Positions 52,115 through 59,928 of a stretch of DNA of 64,000 bases are shown in pieces. A program made the translations under genes and the position numbers. The notes beneath the pieces are model-generated. The model was not told the DNA's origin and searched no databases. It saw nothing but the letters and a program-made list of their open reading frames with translations. How positions within the stretch are numbered: the first letter of the stretch is position 1; every line of letters begins with the position of its first letter. This stretch comes from Nocardia sp. BMG111209. GTDB lineage: Bacteria; Actinomycetota; Actinomycetes; Mycobacteriales; Mycobacteriaceae. The DNA lies in contig NZ_KB907309.1 of the NCBI RefSeq assembly GCF_000381925.1, forward strand, positions 124,001 to 188,000, read 5' to 3'.

Positions 52115-53158
52115 CTACAGCCAGCCCCGTCGCATCGCCTGGACGCCGGCCTGGAAGCGGGTACTGGCGCCCAGTCGCTCCAGCAGAGCCGCGGTGCGCC
52201 GCACCACGGTCCGCCGCGACATACCCAACCGGCGCGCGATGGTGTCGTCGGTGGCGCCCAGACCCATCAGTGTGAGGATGGCGCGGTCGCGTTCCTCCAG
52301 TGGCTCGTTCGGATTGACCGAGATCGGCGCGGCCATCGCCCAGAGCACGTCGAAGGTGTGGATCAGCAGATCCAGCATCGGCGAAGCACCGATCCGGAGG
52401 CCGATCGGATCGCCGCGGCGCTCGTCGTGATGCAGCATCAGCGCCGCCCGCTCGCCGTCGGCGATGATCACCTTCAGCGGCGGATCGGGCAGGGTACGCG
52501 CCTGCGCCCCGGCCGAATTGGTGGACAACGCGAACCGCAGCCGGTCCGCGTCCTGATAGATGTTGTCCTGATAGAGCGTCTGATAGCGGACGCCGGCACC
52601 GATACGCGCCGACTTCAGCTCGAACAGTCGCTCCGCGCGCTCGCCCTCGCAGAGGAACGGGCCGCGTTCCACCAGCCGCACGCCGCTGCGCGCGGACTGC
52701 TGTAATTCCTCGAATTCGCCCACCATGTCCCGGATCTCGTAGATCGGGGCGGTCGAACCCGCACCGCGCGACGAACGCCGCACCGAGCGGAAGGTCTCGC
52801 CGAGCCGGGCCGCGGCCGCGTGCATCCGCGCGATCTCCTGTTGCCGGCGCCGGGATTCGGCCTCCGACAACACTTCCGGAGCGTGCGCATCCCAGACGGC
52901 GACGCCGTTGGTGTCGATGCGCACCGCGGCCTGCATCTCGCACAATGCCTCGAGCGAGGCGGCGACGGCGTTGGCGGGGCGGTCCAGATGGGCCGCCAAT
53001 TCCGCGAGCGTGGAACGCGGATGTGCCACCAGCGCCGCATAGGTGCGCCCGTGCGGGGAATCATGCTCGAACAGCTGCTGAAAACTCGTCAAACTCATCG
53101 AGCCGTTGGTCGTCACCAGGCTGTGCTGCTGACGGACGGCTACTCCGATTCCCACCAT
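52115..53158 (-). CDS. LuxR-type regulator with TrmB-like N-terminus
   Basis: 347 residues from ATG at 53158, with AGGA eight bases upstream. Residues ~22-95 (FQQLFEHDSPHGRTYAALVA ... LAELAAHLDRPANAVAASLE) resemble a TrmB-type winged helix. The middle (~120-260) looks like a PLD-like sensor region (MVGEFEELQQSARSGVRLVE). The last ~65 residues are a LuxR HTH (LTLMGLGATDDTIARRLGMS, RTVVRRTAALLERLG). Regulators of this build commonly sit beside natural-product genes. It is preceded by the M23 gene (5-base gap) and followed by the adenylation-like gene and NRPS-A, so it is the best candidate pathway regulator. Confidence 0.85.
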   Translation of the reverse strand: MVGIGVAVRQQHSLVTTNGSMSLTSFQQLFEHDSPHGRTYAALVAHPRSTLAELAAHLDRPANAVAASLEALCEMQAAVRIDTNGVAVWDAHAPEVLSEAESRRRQQEIARMHAAAARLGETFRSVRRSSRGAGSTAPIYEIRDMVGEFEELQQSARSGVRLVERGPFLCEGERAERLFELKSARIGAGVRYQTLYQDNIYQDADRLRFALSTNSAGAQARTLPDPPLKVIIADGERAALMLHHDERRGDPIGLRIGASPMLDLLIHTFDVLWAMAAPISVNPNEPLEERDRAILTLMGLGATDDTIARRLGMSRRTVVRRTAALLERLGASTRFQAGVQAMRRGWL

Positions 53159-53163
53159 TGTCT

Positions 53164-54003
53164 TTATTCCTGTCCGGGACCCCATTGCTGTTGCGAGAGA
53201 ACAACCCCCCTGGCCGCGAGGTACGGCTGCGGATCGATCCGGGAACCGTCGGGATCCCAGATCTCGAGATGCAGATGCGGTCCGGTGGAATCGCCGCGGT
53301 TGCCGACGGTGGCGATCACATCGCCCGCGTTCACCCGCTGCCCGACCTGGACCAGTATTTCGTTGACGTGCCCGTAGACGGCGGTGGTCCCGTCGTCGTG
53401 CTGCACGCGGACCCACAATCCGAATCCGGAGGCGGGCCCGGCGTCGATCACCGTGCCGCTCTCGACGGAATGAATAGGAGTGCCGATCGAATCGGCGAAG
53501 TCGACACCGTAGTGGAAGGCGCCCCACCGGGCGCCGTATCCGGAGGTCATGTCACCGGCGACCGGCCGCACGGTGGCGGCCGGAACCGCTTGCTGCTGCA
53601 GGTTTTTGATGACCTGCTCGGCCTGCGCCAGCGGGCCCGCGACCTCGGGCGGCAGATTCTGCAGCCCGAAGGGGGACGTCTCGGTGGCGACATCGGTTGT
53701 GGCATCGGCGATCTCGCTCGCCTGCGGGGCGGCGATCTCGGCTGCCTGCGGCGCGGCGGCCGCGGCGGCCGGCTCCACCGTATCGGTGTCGTAGCCGGAA
53801 AGCGGTGCGGCCTGCGCGATCTGCGCGGCGGTGCCGATCAGCGCACCCGCCGCCACCGCGGCGCCGGCGGCCATCCGCATGCGATCGCCAGTACGCGGCT
53901 CGGGACGGCGACGCGGAGCCCGACCCGCTCCACCCTCGGCACGCAGGTCCTCCAACAATTCCTTCACGGATACGGAACTCGCGGTAACACGGTGCTGCGG
54001 CAA
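53164..54003 (-). CDS. M23 (LytM) family metallopeptidase
   Basis: 279 residues. A cytoplasmic basic N-terminus precedes a hydrophobic helix (~42-65, MRMAAGAAVAAGALIGTAA) and an Ala/Pro/Glu-rich linker. The C-terminal LytM domain (~150-265) carries the zinc residues in HYGVDFAD (H and D), the HxH pair HLHLEI and a further His in GHVNEI. It should cleave peptide crosslinks in peptidoglycan outside the membrane. The start is taken as TTG at 54003 with AGGA six bases upstream. It precedes the LuxR regulator by five bases, so they are likely co-transcribed. Confidence 0.85.
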   Translation of the reverse strand: MPQHRVTASSVSVKELLEDLRAEGGAGRAPRRRPEPRTGDRMRMAAGAAVAAGALIGTAAQIAQAAPLSGYDTDTVEPAAAAAAPQAAEIAAPQASEIADATTDVATETSPFGLQNLPPEVAGPLAQAEQVIKNLQQQAVPAATVRPVAGDMTSGYGARWGAFHYGVDFADSIGTPIHSVESGTVIDAGPASGFGLWVRVQHDDGTTAVYGHVNEILVQVGQRVNAGDVIATVGNRGDSTGPHLHLEIWDPDGSRIDPQPYLAARGVVLSQQQWGPGQE

Positions 54004-54223
54004 GGCTCGTCCTAGCGTCGGTCAAACTTCGGTGTGCTGCCGAATCTCGAATCCCTCAGGGGGATCAGCGATCCAAACTCAGGATTCGATAACGATTCGG
54101 CATCCGCTGTGACAGAAACTGTACTCTGTCGTGACCATTTCGCAACCTTCTGAAATAACGGCAGGTAGGAGCGGAATCAGCACCCGTGGCGGTCCCGGAA
54201 CAGGCAATCCCGGGAGTAACACT
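54004..54223. promoter_or_regulatory. Divergent promoter region with inverted repeat
   Basis: Between the M23 gene (minus) and the nitronate monooxygenase (plus). GACAGA (54111-54116) and TCTGTC (54125-54130) form a 6-bp inverted repeat with 8-base spacer; the GACAG/CTGTC halves recall the palindrome before NRPS-A. Core promoter elements are not obvious. Confidence 0.35.
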
Positions 54224-55273
54224 GTGGGCATGATCCTCGATGATGTGCGGATTCCGATCGTGCTGTCCCCGATGGCGGGCGGCCCGTCCACTCCGGAGCT
54301 GGCCGTGGCGGTCTCCGACGCGGGCGGGCTCGGCTTCCTCGCCGCGGGCTACCTCGACGCCACCGAGATGTCCCGGCGGATCGCCCGCATCCGGGCAGCA
54401 ACCCGGGCGCCGTTCGGCGTCAACCTGTTCGTGCCGGGCACGCCCACGCCGCCGGATCGGTACGCCGGATACCTCGACCGGCTCGGCCGCGAATTCCCGC
54501 TCGGCGAGGCGCGATTCGCGACCGACGACTGGGACGCCAAACTCGACGCGCTGATCGCCGAACCGGTTCCGGTGGCGTCGTTCGCCTTCGGCTGCCCGGC
54601 GGCGGCCGAGATCGCGCGGCTGCACGCGGCCGGCATCGAGGTGTGGGTGACCGTCACCGCGGTCGCGGAGGCCCGGTTCGCGCTCGGGGCCGGGGCCGAT
54701 GTGCTGGTGGCCCAGGGCGCCGAGGCCGGCGGGCACCGTGCGGGTTTCACCGATGCACCGGCCGACGACGAATGCGATCCGCTGTCCACCCTGGCGTTGC
54801 TGCAACTGCTCACGGCCGCGGTCGAGGCGCCGGTCGTCGCCGCCGGCGGGATCGCCACCGGCGCCGCGATCGCCGCGGTACTCGCGGCCGGGGCCGCCGC
54901 CGCCCAACTGGGCACCGCATTCCTGCGCTGCCCCGAGGCCGGGACGGTGCCGGCGCACCGCGAGGCGCTGGTCCTCGACACCCCGACGATGCTCACGCGC
55001 GCATTCACCGGCCGCCGGGCGCGCGGCCTGCGCAACGAATTCATCGTCGGACACCCCGACGCGCCGTCGGCATATCCCGAGATCCATTACGCCACCGGTC
55101 CGCTGCGGCAGGCCGCACGGGCTGCTGGTGATGCCGAAAACATCAATATGTGGTCCGGACAGACCCATCCGCTCAGCACCGACACGCCCGCCGCCGAGTT
55201 GGTCACCCGGCTTGCGCGCGAAACGAAAGATGCTCTGGAAGCGGCACTTTCACAGAGGTTCCAGTCTTGTTGA
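54224..55273 (+). CDS. Nitronate monooxygenase family flavoprotein
   Basis: 349 residues from GTG at 54224, seven bases after GGGAG. The TIM-barrel FMN protein features are clear: IPIVLSPMAGGPSTPELAVA, VSDAGGLGFLAAGYL, GADVLVAQGAEAGGHR (FMN/substrate His), VVAAGGIATGAAIAAVLAAGAAA and QLGTAFL. Such enzymes oxidise alkyl nitronates such as propionate 3-nitronate using FMN and O2, a detoxification role. An upstream ATG at 54131 lacks a ribosome-binding site. It is divergent from the M23 gene. Confidence 0.85.
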   Translation: MGMILDDVRIPIVLSPMAGGPSTPELAVAVSDAGGLGFLAAGYLDATEMSRRIARIRAATRAPFGVNLFVPGTPTPPDRYAGYLDRLGREFPLGEARFATDDWDAKLDALIAEPVPVASFAFGCPAAAEIARLHAAGIEVWVTVTAVAEARFALGAGADVLVAQGAEAGGHRAGFTDAPADDECDPLSTLALLQLLTAAVEAPVVAAGGIATGAAIAAVLAAGAAAAQLGTAFLRCPEAGTVPAHREALVLDTPTMLTRAFTGRRARGLRNEFIVGHPDAPSAYPEIHYATGPLRQAARAAGDAENINMWSGQTHPLSTDTPAAELVTRLARETKDALEAALSQRFQSC

Positions 55274-55293
55274 CAACGTTTTTCGTTTAGAAT
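55270..55293 (+). promoter_or_regulatory. Promoter of the SCO5389-like gene
   Basis: A TAGAAT -10 (55288-55293) lies 37 bases before the ATG at 55331, preceded by a TTGACA (55270-55275) at only 12 bases spacing; the better-spaced hexamer is poor. GTTGACAAC and AACG-N5-CGTT are small inverted repeats in the same stretch. Confidence 0.4.
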
Positions 55294-55330
55294 CGAGTGA
55301 CATCATCCGCCATCCCACAAGGAGAGCGTT

Positions 55331-55723
55331 ATGTCACTGGACGTTCCATCCGCGCTGCTCGAACGTGCCGAACGCGGTGAGGTCTCGGACGACGAATTCG
55401 TCGACTGCGTCCGGAACTCACTGCCCTACGCCTACGAAGTGGTCAGCCGCGTGGTGTCCGAATTGCGTACGGGCACGGACGAATACGCGGACAACCTGGT
55501 CGCCCCGCCCGACGAGGTGGCCCGCGGCCAGCTGCTGCGGGCCCTGGCCTCCGACGCCATCCGCGGCGGCCTGGAGCGGCACTTCGGCGTGAAACTCGCC
55601 TTCCAGAACTGTCACCGGGTGGCGGCCTTCCCACTGACCTCCGTCGGCGGCGACACCTACTCCACCTTCATCTCCACCCGGGCCCAGCTGCTGAACCAGA
55701 GCCCGGAGCTGCGCAACTGCTGA
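55331..55723 (+). CDS. SCO5389 family protein
   Basis: 130 residues with AGGAGAGC directly upstream. The sequence matches my recollection of a conserved actinobacterial family named after Streptomyces SCO5389: MSLDVPSALLERAERGEV, DFVDCVRNSLPYAY-type start, then ARGQLLRALASDAIRGGLER and HFGVKLAFQNCHRVAAFP. The function is not known. It is small, soluble and probably cytoplasmic. It has its own promoter and is convergent with the methyltransferase gene. Confidence 0.75.
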   Translation: MSLDVPSALLERAERGEVSDDEFVDCVRNSLPYAYEVVSRVVSELRTGTDEYADNLVAPPDEVARGQLLRALASDAIRGGLERHFGVKLAFQNCHRVAAFPLTSVGGDTYSTFISTRAQLLNQSPELRNC

Positions 55724-55768
55724 CCACCCGGTAGCGGGCCCCGTCCCGGCGAGGCCCGCGCGCCGGGG

Positions 55769-56611
55769 TCAGCACTTGCGGCCGACCCCCGCCCAGAGCA
55801 GTGCGGAGTCGGCCGCACCCGCGCGATCGACCTCGGTGGTACCGGCCAGATCCGACCGCCAGGCCGACACCGGGGCGATGCCCGGCGCCACCAATTCGGT
55901 ACCGGCGAACAGACTCTCGAATTCGGCGCGATTGCGCGCGCACTGTTCCAGGCCGCTGCGCCGGCCCAGTTCGACGATGCGCAGCACGCCGCGCAGATTC
56001 GCATCCCCGGTCAAATGGGTTATCACCACACAACTTCCGGCCGGCACCGCGTCCAGCAGGCGCGCGACGATCGCCTGCGGGCCGTCCGTGTCGAGGATGT
56101 ACATCATGATGGCGACCAGCATGATCGCCACCGGCCGTGCGGGATCCAGATTCGCGGTGAAGGCCGGATCGGTCAGGATCGACTCCGGATCGCGCAGATC
56201 CGCATGGATGAACGCGGTCCGCCCCTGCGGCGTGCCCTTGAGCAGTGCCCGCGCGTGCACCATCACGATCGGGTCGTGGTCGACGTAGACCACCCGGGCC
56301 GCCGGATCCAGCGCCTGCGCCACCTCGTGCGTATTACCCGCGGTCGGAATTCCGGTGCCGATGTCGAGGAATTGCGTGATCCCCCATTCGCTCACCAGAC
56401 AACGCACCGCGCGTCCCAGGAATGCGCGATTCGCCCGCGCGGCGACCTGGACGTCGGGCACATCGGCGATGATCGCGGCGCCGAGCGTGCGATCCGGCGG
56501 GTAGTGGTCGCGGCCGCCCAGCAGATAGTCGTAGACCCGGGCCGGATGCGGCACCGTGACGTCGATCGTGGTCGACATCCGGGAGTCGGCCCCGGTTCGG
56601 CTGTCCGACAT
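55769..56611 (-). CDS. SAM-dependent methyltransferase of the DUF574 (Methyltransf_19) type
   Basis: 280 residues from ATG at 56611, six bases after GAGG. The DUF574 hallmarks are present: HPARVYDYLLGGRDHYPPDR near the N-terminus, the SAM-binding LDIGTGIPTAGNTHEVA, VYVDHDPIVMVHARALL, and VAIMLVAIMMYI. These proteins are very numerous in actinomycetes; most have no known substrate. The upstream frame remains open by chance into the next gene. Confidence 0.85.
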   Translation of the reverse strand: MSDSRTGADSRMSTTIDVTVPHPARVYDYLLGGRDHYPPDRTLGAAIIADVPDVQVAARANRAFLGRAVRCLVSEWGITQFLDIGTGIPTAGNTHEVAQALDPAARVVYVDHDPIVMVHARALLKGTPQGRTAFIHADLRDPESILTDPAFTANLDPARPVAIMLVAIMMYILDTDGPQAIVARLLDAVPAGSCVVITHLTGDANLRGVLRIVELGRRSGLEQCARNRAEFESLFAGTELVAPGIAPVSAWRSDLAGTTEVDRAGAADSALLWAGVGRKC

Positions 56612-56732
56612 CGCTTTCCTCTTCGCCGCAGGTCTGGAACAGAATATTCGGTGCCGCCGCGTCCGGAAACGGATTCGGCGGATCGGATACGAAGTGCCGG
56701 ATTCCGGCTGCCGAGCCGTTCGGCGGCGAAGT

Positions 56733-58052
56733 CTACCTGCGCGAATCCTCCGAGACGACGGTATTGCCCGAGCCGGTCGGCCCGCCGGCCCGGCCCGCCA
56801 CGAACAGCCGTCCGGCGGCATCGAAACGGCCGAGATCGCCGGTGGGCACCAACCGGTCCGCACCGGCCGGCACGGTGTTGCCGGCCAGGATGCGGCCGGT
56901 TTCGCCGACCGGCAGCGCGGCGCCGGACTCGTCGGCGATCCGCACCACCGTGCCGGCCAGCGGCCTTCCGGCACAACGCGGTTCGGCCGCGAGATCGGCG
57001 GGCGTGGCGACCGCGACGCAACCGGCCGCGGTGGATCCGTAGACGTGATACAGCACCGGACCGAGCCGATGCGCGGTGCGGCGGCACAGCTCACCGCCGA
57101 GCCGCGAGCCGCCCACCAGCGCCACCCGCAGGGCGGACAGATCGCGCTCGGCGAACGACAGCGGATCCAGATCGGTGAGCCGCGACAGCATCACCGGCGC
57201 CACGATCAGCGCGGTGGCCCGATTGCGCGCCATACTCTCCAGCACCCGGCGCGGTTCGAAGCGCCGCCGGATCACCAGCGTCGATCCCAGGCCGACGGAC
57301 AGCAGCGCCATCGCGAAACCCAGCGAATGGAACAGCGGCACCGGACATTCCGTGACCTCCCGGGCGCGCAACGGCACCCGGCTCAGCAACGCCCCCACCG
57401 GTTGCAGCGACCACGCCTGCGCCCCGGCCGCGATACTGCCGTCGGGCAACACCACTCGCGCCAGTTCGGCCGGCACCGGCAGCGGCTCGGAAGACCCTGC
57501 GGCGATGAGGGTTTCGAGGCTGCGCAACTGCGGGGACTCGGTCCAGGCCCGATACGCGCCGCGGCGCGGACTCAACGTACCGAGCGCCGACTCGAACTCC
57601 TGGTCGTAGACCAGCAGATCCACCCGCTCGCGCACCGCGACCTCGGACAGCCGCGGACCCGTGAAATCGGGATTCAGCAACAGGATTCGCGTTCCGCACT
57701 TGGCCGCGGCGAACAGAGCGTCGAACAGTCCGCGATGATTGCGGACCAGCAGCGCCACGGTCTCCCCCGCGCGCAGCCCGCGCTTGCGCCATTCGTTGGC
57801 CAGCCGGGTGGACCGATCGTCGACCTCGGTGTAGCTCAATGCCCCCGACTCGTCGATCAGCGCCGCCCGGCCACCACAGCGCTGCGCCGAAAAGCTCAGC
57901 GCCGCAACGAGACTGCCGTATCGAAACAGCGCGCCGGCCGCCGCCGGAACGGCACCGGCCGAACGCGGGCCGACCAGCCCCGCGGCCGCGCACCACCGCA
58001 GATATTCGGCTTCCGTCCAGGCCCGTCTGCCCAGAGCGCGCAGCAGATCCAC
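56733..58052 (-). CDS. FadD-like protein lacking ATP loop and C-terminal lobe
   Basis: 439 residues, about 100 short of a normal acyl-CoA synthetase. The order of blocks follows FadD enzymes: RAALIDESGALSYTEVDDRS, VALLVRNHRGLFDALFAAAK, PLFHSLGFAMALLSVGLGS, RVALVGGSRL, YHVYGSTAAGCVAVATP, VPTGDLGRFDAAGRLFVAGR. Where the TSGTTGxPKG loop belongs the text reads VVLPDGSIAAGAQAW, and the protein ends soon after the hinge, so the lobe carrying the catalytic lysine is missing. It should not adenylate fatty acids. It lies between a methyltransferase and an intact FadD, all on the minus strand. Confidence 0.75.
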   Translation of the reverse strand: MDLLRALGRRAWTEAEYLRWCAAAGLVGPRSAGAVPAAAGALFRYGSLVAALSFSAQRCGGRAALIDESGALSYTEVDDRSTRLANEWRKRGLRAGETVALLVRNHRGLFDALFAAAKCGTRILLLNPDFTGPRLSEVAVRERVDLLVYDQEFESALGTLSPRRGAYRAWTESPQLRSLETLIAAGSSEPLPVPAELARVVLPDGSIAAGAQAWSLQPVGALLSRVPLRAREVTECPVPLFHSLGFAMALLSVGLGSTLVIRRRFEPRRVLESMARNRATALIVAPVMLSRLTDLDPLSFAERDLSALRVALVGGSRLGGELCRRTAHRLGPVLYHVYGSTAAGCVAVATPADLAAEPRCAGRPLAGTVVRIADESGAALPVGETGRILAGNTVPAGADRLVPTGDLGRFDAAGRLFVAGRAGGPTGSGNTVVSEDSRR

Positions 58053-58134
58053 GAGCCGGTACTCCTTCCCCCACGCCGCCGACGGCGGGACGGGGCCCAG
58101 GGTATCCGTCCCCGGCCCGTCCCGCCCGCGACCG

Positions 58135-59769
58135 TCAGAGCTTCACGACCTCCAGCTCCCCGTCGGCGTACCGGGCCCGCAGCCGCTTCTTGTCGAATTT
58201 GCCGACACTGGTCTTGGGCACCTCGTCGATGAACGTCCAGTATTCCGGCAGCTGCCATTTCGCGAACTTGTCGGCGAGGAAGTCGCGCAGTTCCGCCGGC
58301 GCCGCGGTGGCGCCCTCCTTGAGCACGACCGCGACCAGCGGCCGCTCGTCCCATTTCGCGTCGGGAATGCCGATCACCGACGCCTCCGCGACGGCCGGAT
58401 GCCCGATGATGGCGTTCTCCAGATCGACCGAGGAGATCCACTCACCGCCGGACTTGATCACGTCCTTCGACCGGTCGACCAGCGTGAGATAGCCGTTCGG
58501 GGTGATCTTGCCGACGTCACCGGTCCGCAGCCAGCCGTCGTCGAACTTGTCCGGATCGACCGGGGAACCGTCCGGCGAGTAGTACGACGCCGTGATCCAC
58601 GGCCCGCGCACCTCCAGCTCGCCGACGGCCTTACCGTCGTTGGGCAGCACCGCACCGTCGTCGCCGACCAGCCGGGCCCGCACCGAGGCCGGGAACAGCC
58701 CCTGGCTGTAGCGGTACTCCCACTCCTCCTCGCCCGAGGTACCGGTCGGCGCATGCGAGACGCTGCCCAGCGGGGAGGTCTCGGTCATCCCCCAGGCGTG
58801 CAGCAGCCGCACACCGTACTTCTCCTGGAAGGCGTGCATCATCGCCGGCGGCAGCGCCGACCCGCCGACCACGACCGTGCGCAGATGCGCGATGTCCTGG
58901 GGCGCGGCATCCAGCTGGGCCAGCACGCCACCCCAGATAGTCGGCACCGCGGCCGCGAAGGTGGGCCGCTGCGCGGCCATCATCTGCAACAGCGGCCCCG
59001 GCTGCAGGAACCGGTCGGGCATCAGCAGATTGGCGCCGGACATCATCGCCGCGTACGGCAGCCCCCAGGCATTGGCGTGGAACAGCGGCACGATCGCCAG
59101 CACATTGTCCGACGCGGTGAACCCCATCCCGTTCGGCGAGATCACCTGCATGGCATGCAGCCAGTTGGACCGATGCGAGTAGACGACACCCTTGGGATCC
59201 CCGGTGGTCCCGGAGGTGTAGCACATCCCGGCCGCCGACTTCTCGTCGAGCACCGGATAGTCGTACTCCGTCGGCTGCCCATCCAGCAGCTCGGCCCACG
59301 CGTGCACCGTCACCCCCGCCGGCGCCTGCACGGTCCCCGCGTCCCCGTTGACGACGATCACGTGCCGCACCGTCCGCAGCGACGGCAGGTACTGGTTGAA
59401 CATCGGAACCAGCGACCCGTCCACGATGACCACCCGATCCTCGGCATGGTTCGCGACGTAGACCAGCTGCTCCGGGAACAGCCGGATGTTGAGCGCGTGC
59501 AGCACGGCACCCATCGCGGGCACCGCCGCGTACACGGCCATGTGTTCGTTGTTGTTCCACATGAATGTGCCGACCCGGTCCCCGATGCCGATGTCCAGGC
59601 CCCGCAGCGCGTGCGCCAGCTGCGCACCCAGAGCACCCAGCTCGCGATAGGTCTGGGTGCGTACCCCGTCCCCGGTCCAGGTGGAGACCGTGGAGTCCCC
59701 CTGGAACGTGGCGGCGTACCGCAACAGGGTCGCCAGCGACAGCTGCTCGTCCTGCATCGTGCTCAACAT
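58135..59769 (-). CDS. Long-chain fatty-acid--CoA ligase (FadD-type)
   Basis: 544 residues from ATG at 59769 with GGAGG ten bases upstream. All motifs are intact: YTSGTTGDPKGVVYSHRSN, the HAWGMTETSPLG block, DGWLRTGDVG, DRSKDVIKSGGEWISS and the C-terminal KTSVGKFDKKRLR with the catalytic lysine. It activates fatty acids to acyl-CoA through acyl-AMP. Could supply acyl groups for lipid synthesis or oxidation; no direct link to the NRPS is visible since that line has no acylating starter C domain. Confidence 0.9.
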   Translation of the reverse strand: MLSTMQDEQLSLATLLRYAATFQGDSTVSTWTGDGVRTQTYRELGALGAQLAHALRGLDIGIGDRVGTFMWNNNEHMAVYAAVPAMGAVLHALNIRLFPEQLVYVANHAEDRVVIVDGSLVPMFNQYLPSLRTVRHVIVVNGDAGTVQAPAGVTVHAWAELLDGQPTEYDYPVLDEKSAAGMCYTSGTTGDPKGVVYSHRSNWLHAMQVISPNGMGFTASDNVLAIVPLFHANAWGLPYAAMMSGANLLMPDRFLQPGPLLQMMAAQRPTFAAAVPTIWGGVLAQLDAAPQDIAHLRTVVVGGSALPPAMMHAFQEKYGVRLLHAWGMTETSPLGSVSHAPTGTSGEEEWEYRYSQGLFPASVRARLVGDDGAVLPNDGKAVGELEVRGPWITASYYSPDGSPVDPDKFDDGWLRTGDVGKITPNGYLTLVDRSKDVIKSGGEWISSVDLENAIIGHPAVAEASVIGIPDAKWDERPLVAVVLKEGATAAPAELRDFLADKFAKWQLPEYWTFIDEVPKTSVGKFDKKRLRARYADGELEVVKL

Positions 59770-59928
59770 GCGTGTCAGTCCTCCTTCGGCCCGGCCCCAC
59801 ATCGAGTGAAACCGGTCACATCCGGCGAGAATAGTCGAAGCTCCGGCCGGAAAGGCGACTGGCCGGAAATATCGATCGGTGGCCCCGGATCTCTTCGGAA
59901 GCCCGGGTCACGGGCCTACCCTCGAGAC

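Noticed and set aside
54004..54130. A c-di-AMP (ydaO-type) riboswitch upstream of the M23 peptidase
   Set aside because: Such riboswitches often precede wall hydrolase genes in actinobacteria, but the leader is too short and the conserved elements were not found.
55724..55768. Terminator hairpin between the SCO5389-like and methyltransferase genes
   Set aside because: CGGGCC/GGCCCG can pair with a 12-base loop, but in such GC-rich DNA a 6-bp match is not significant.
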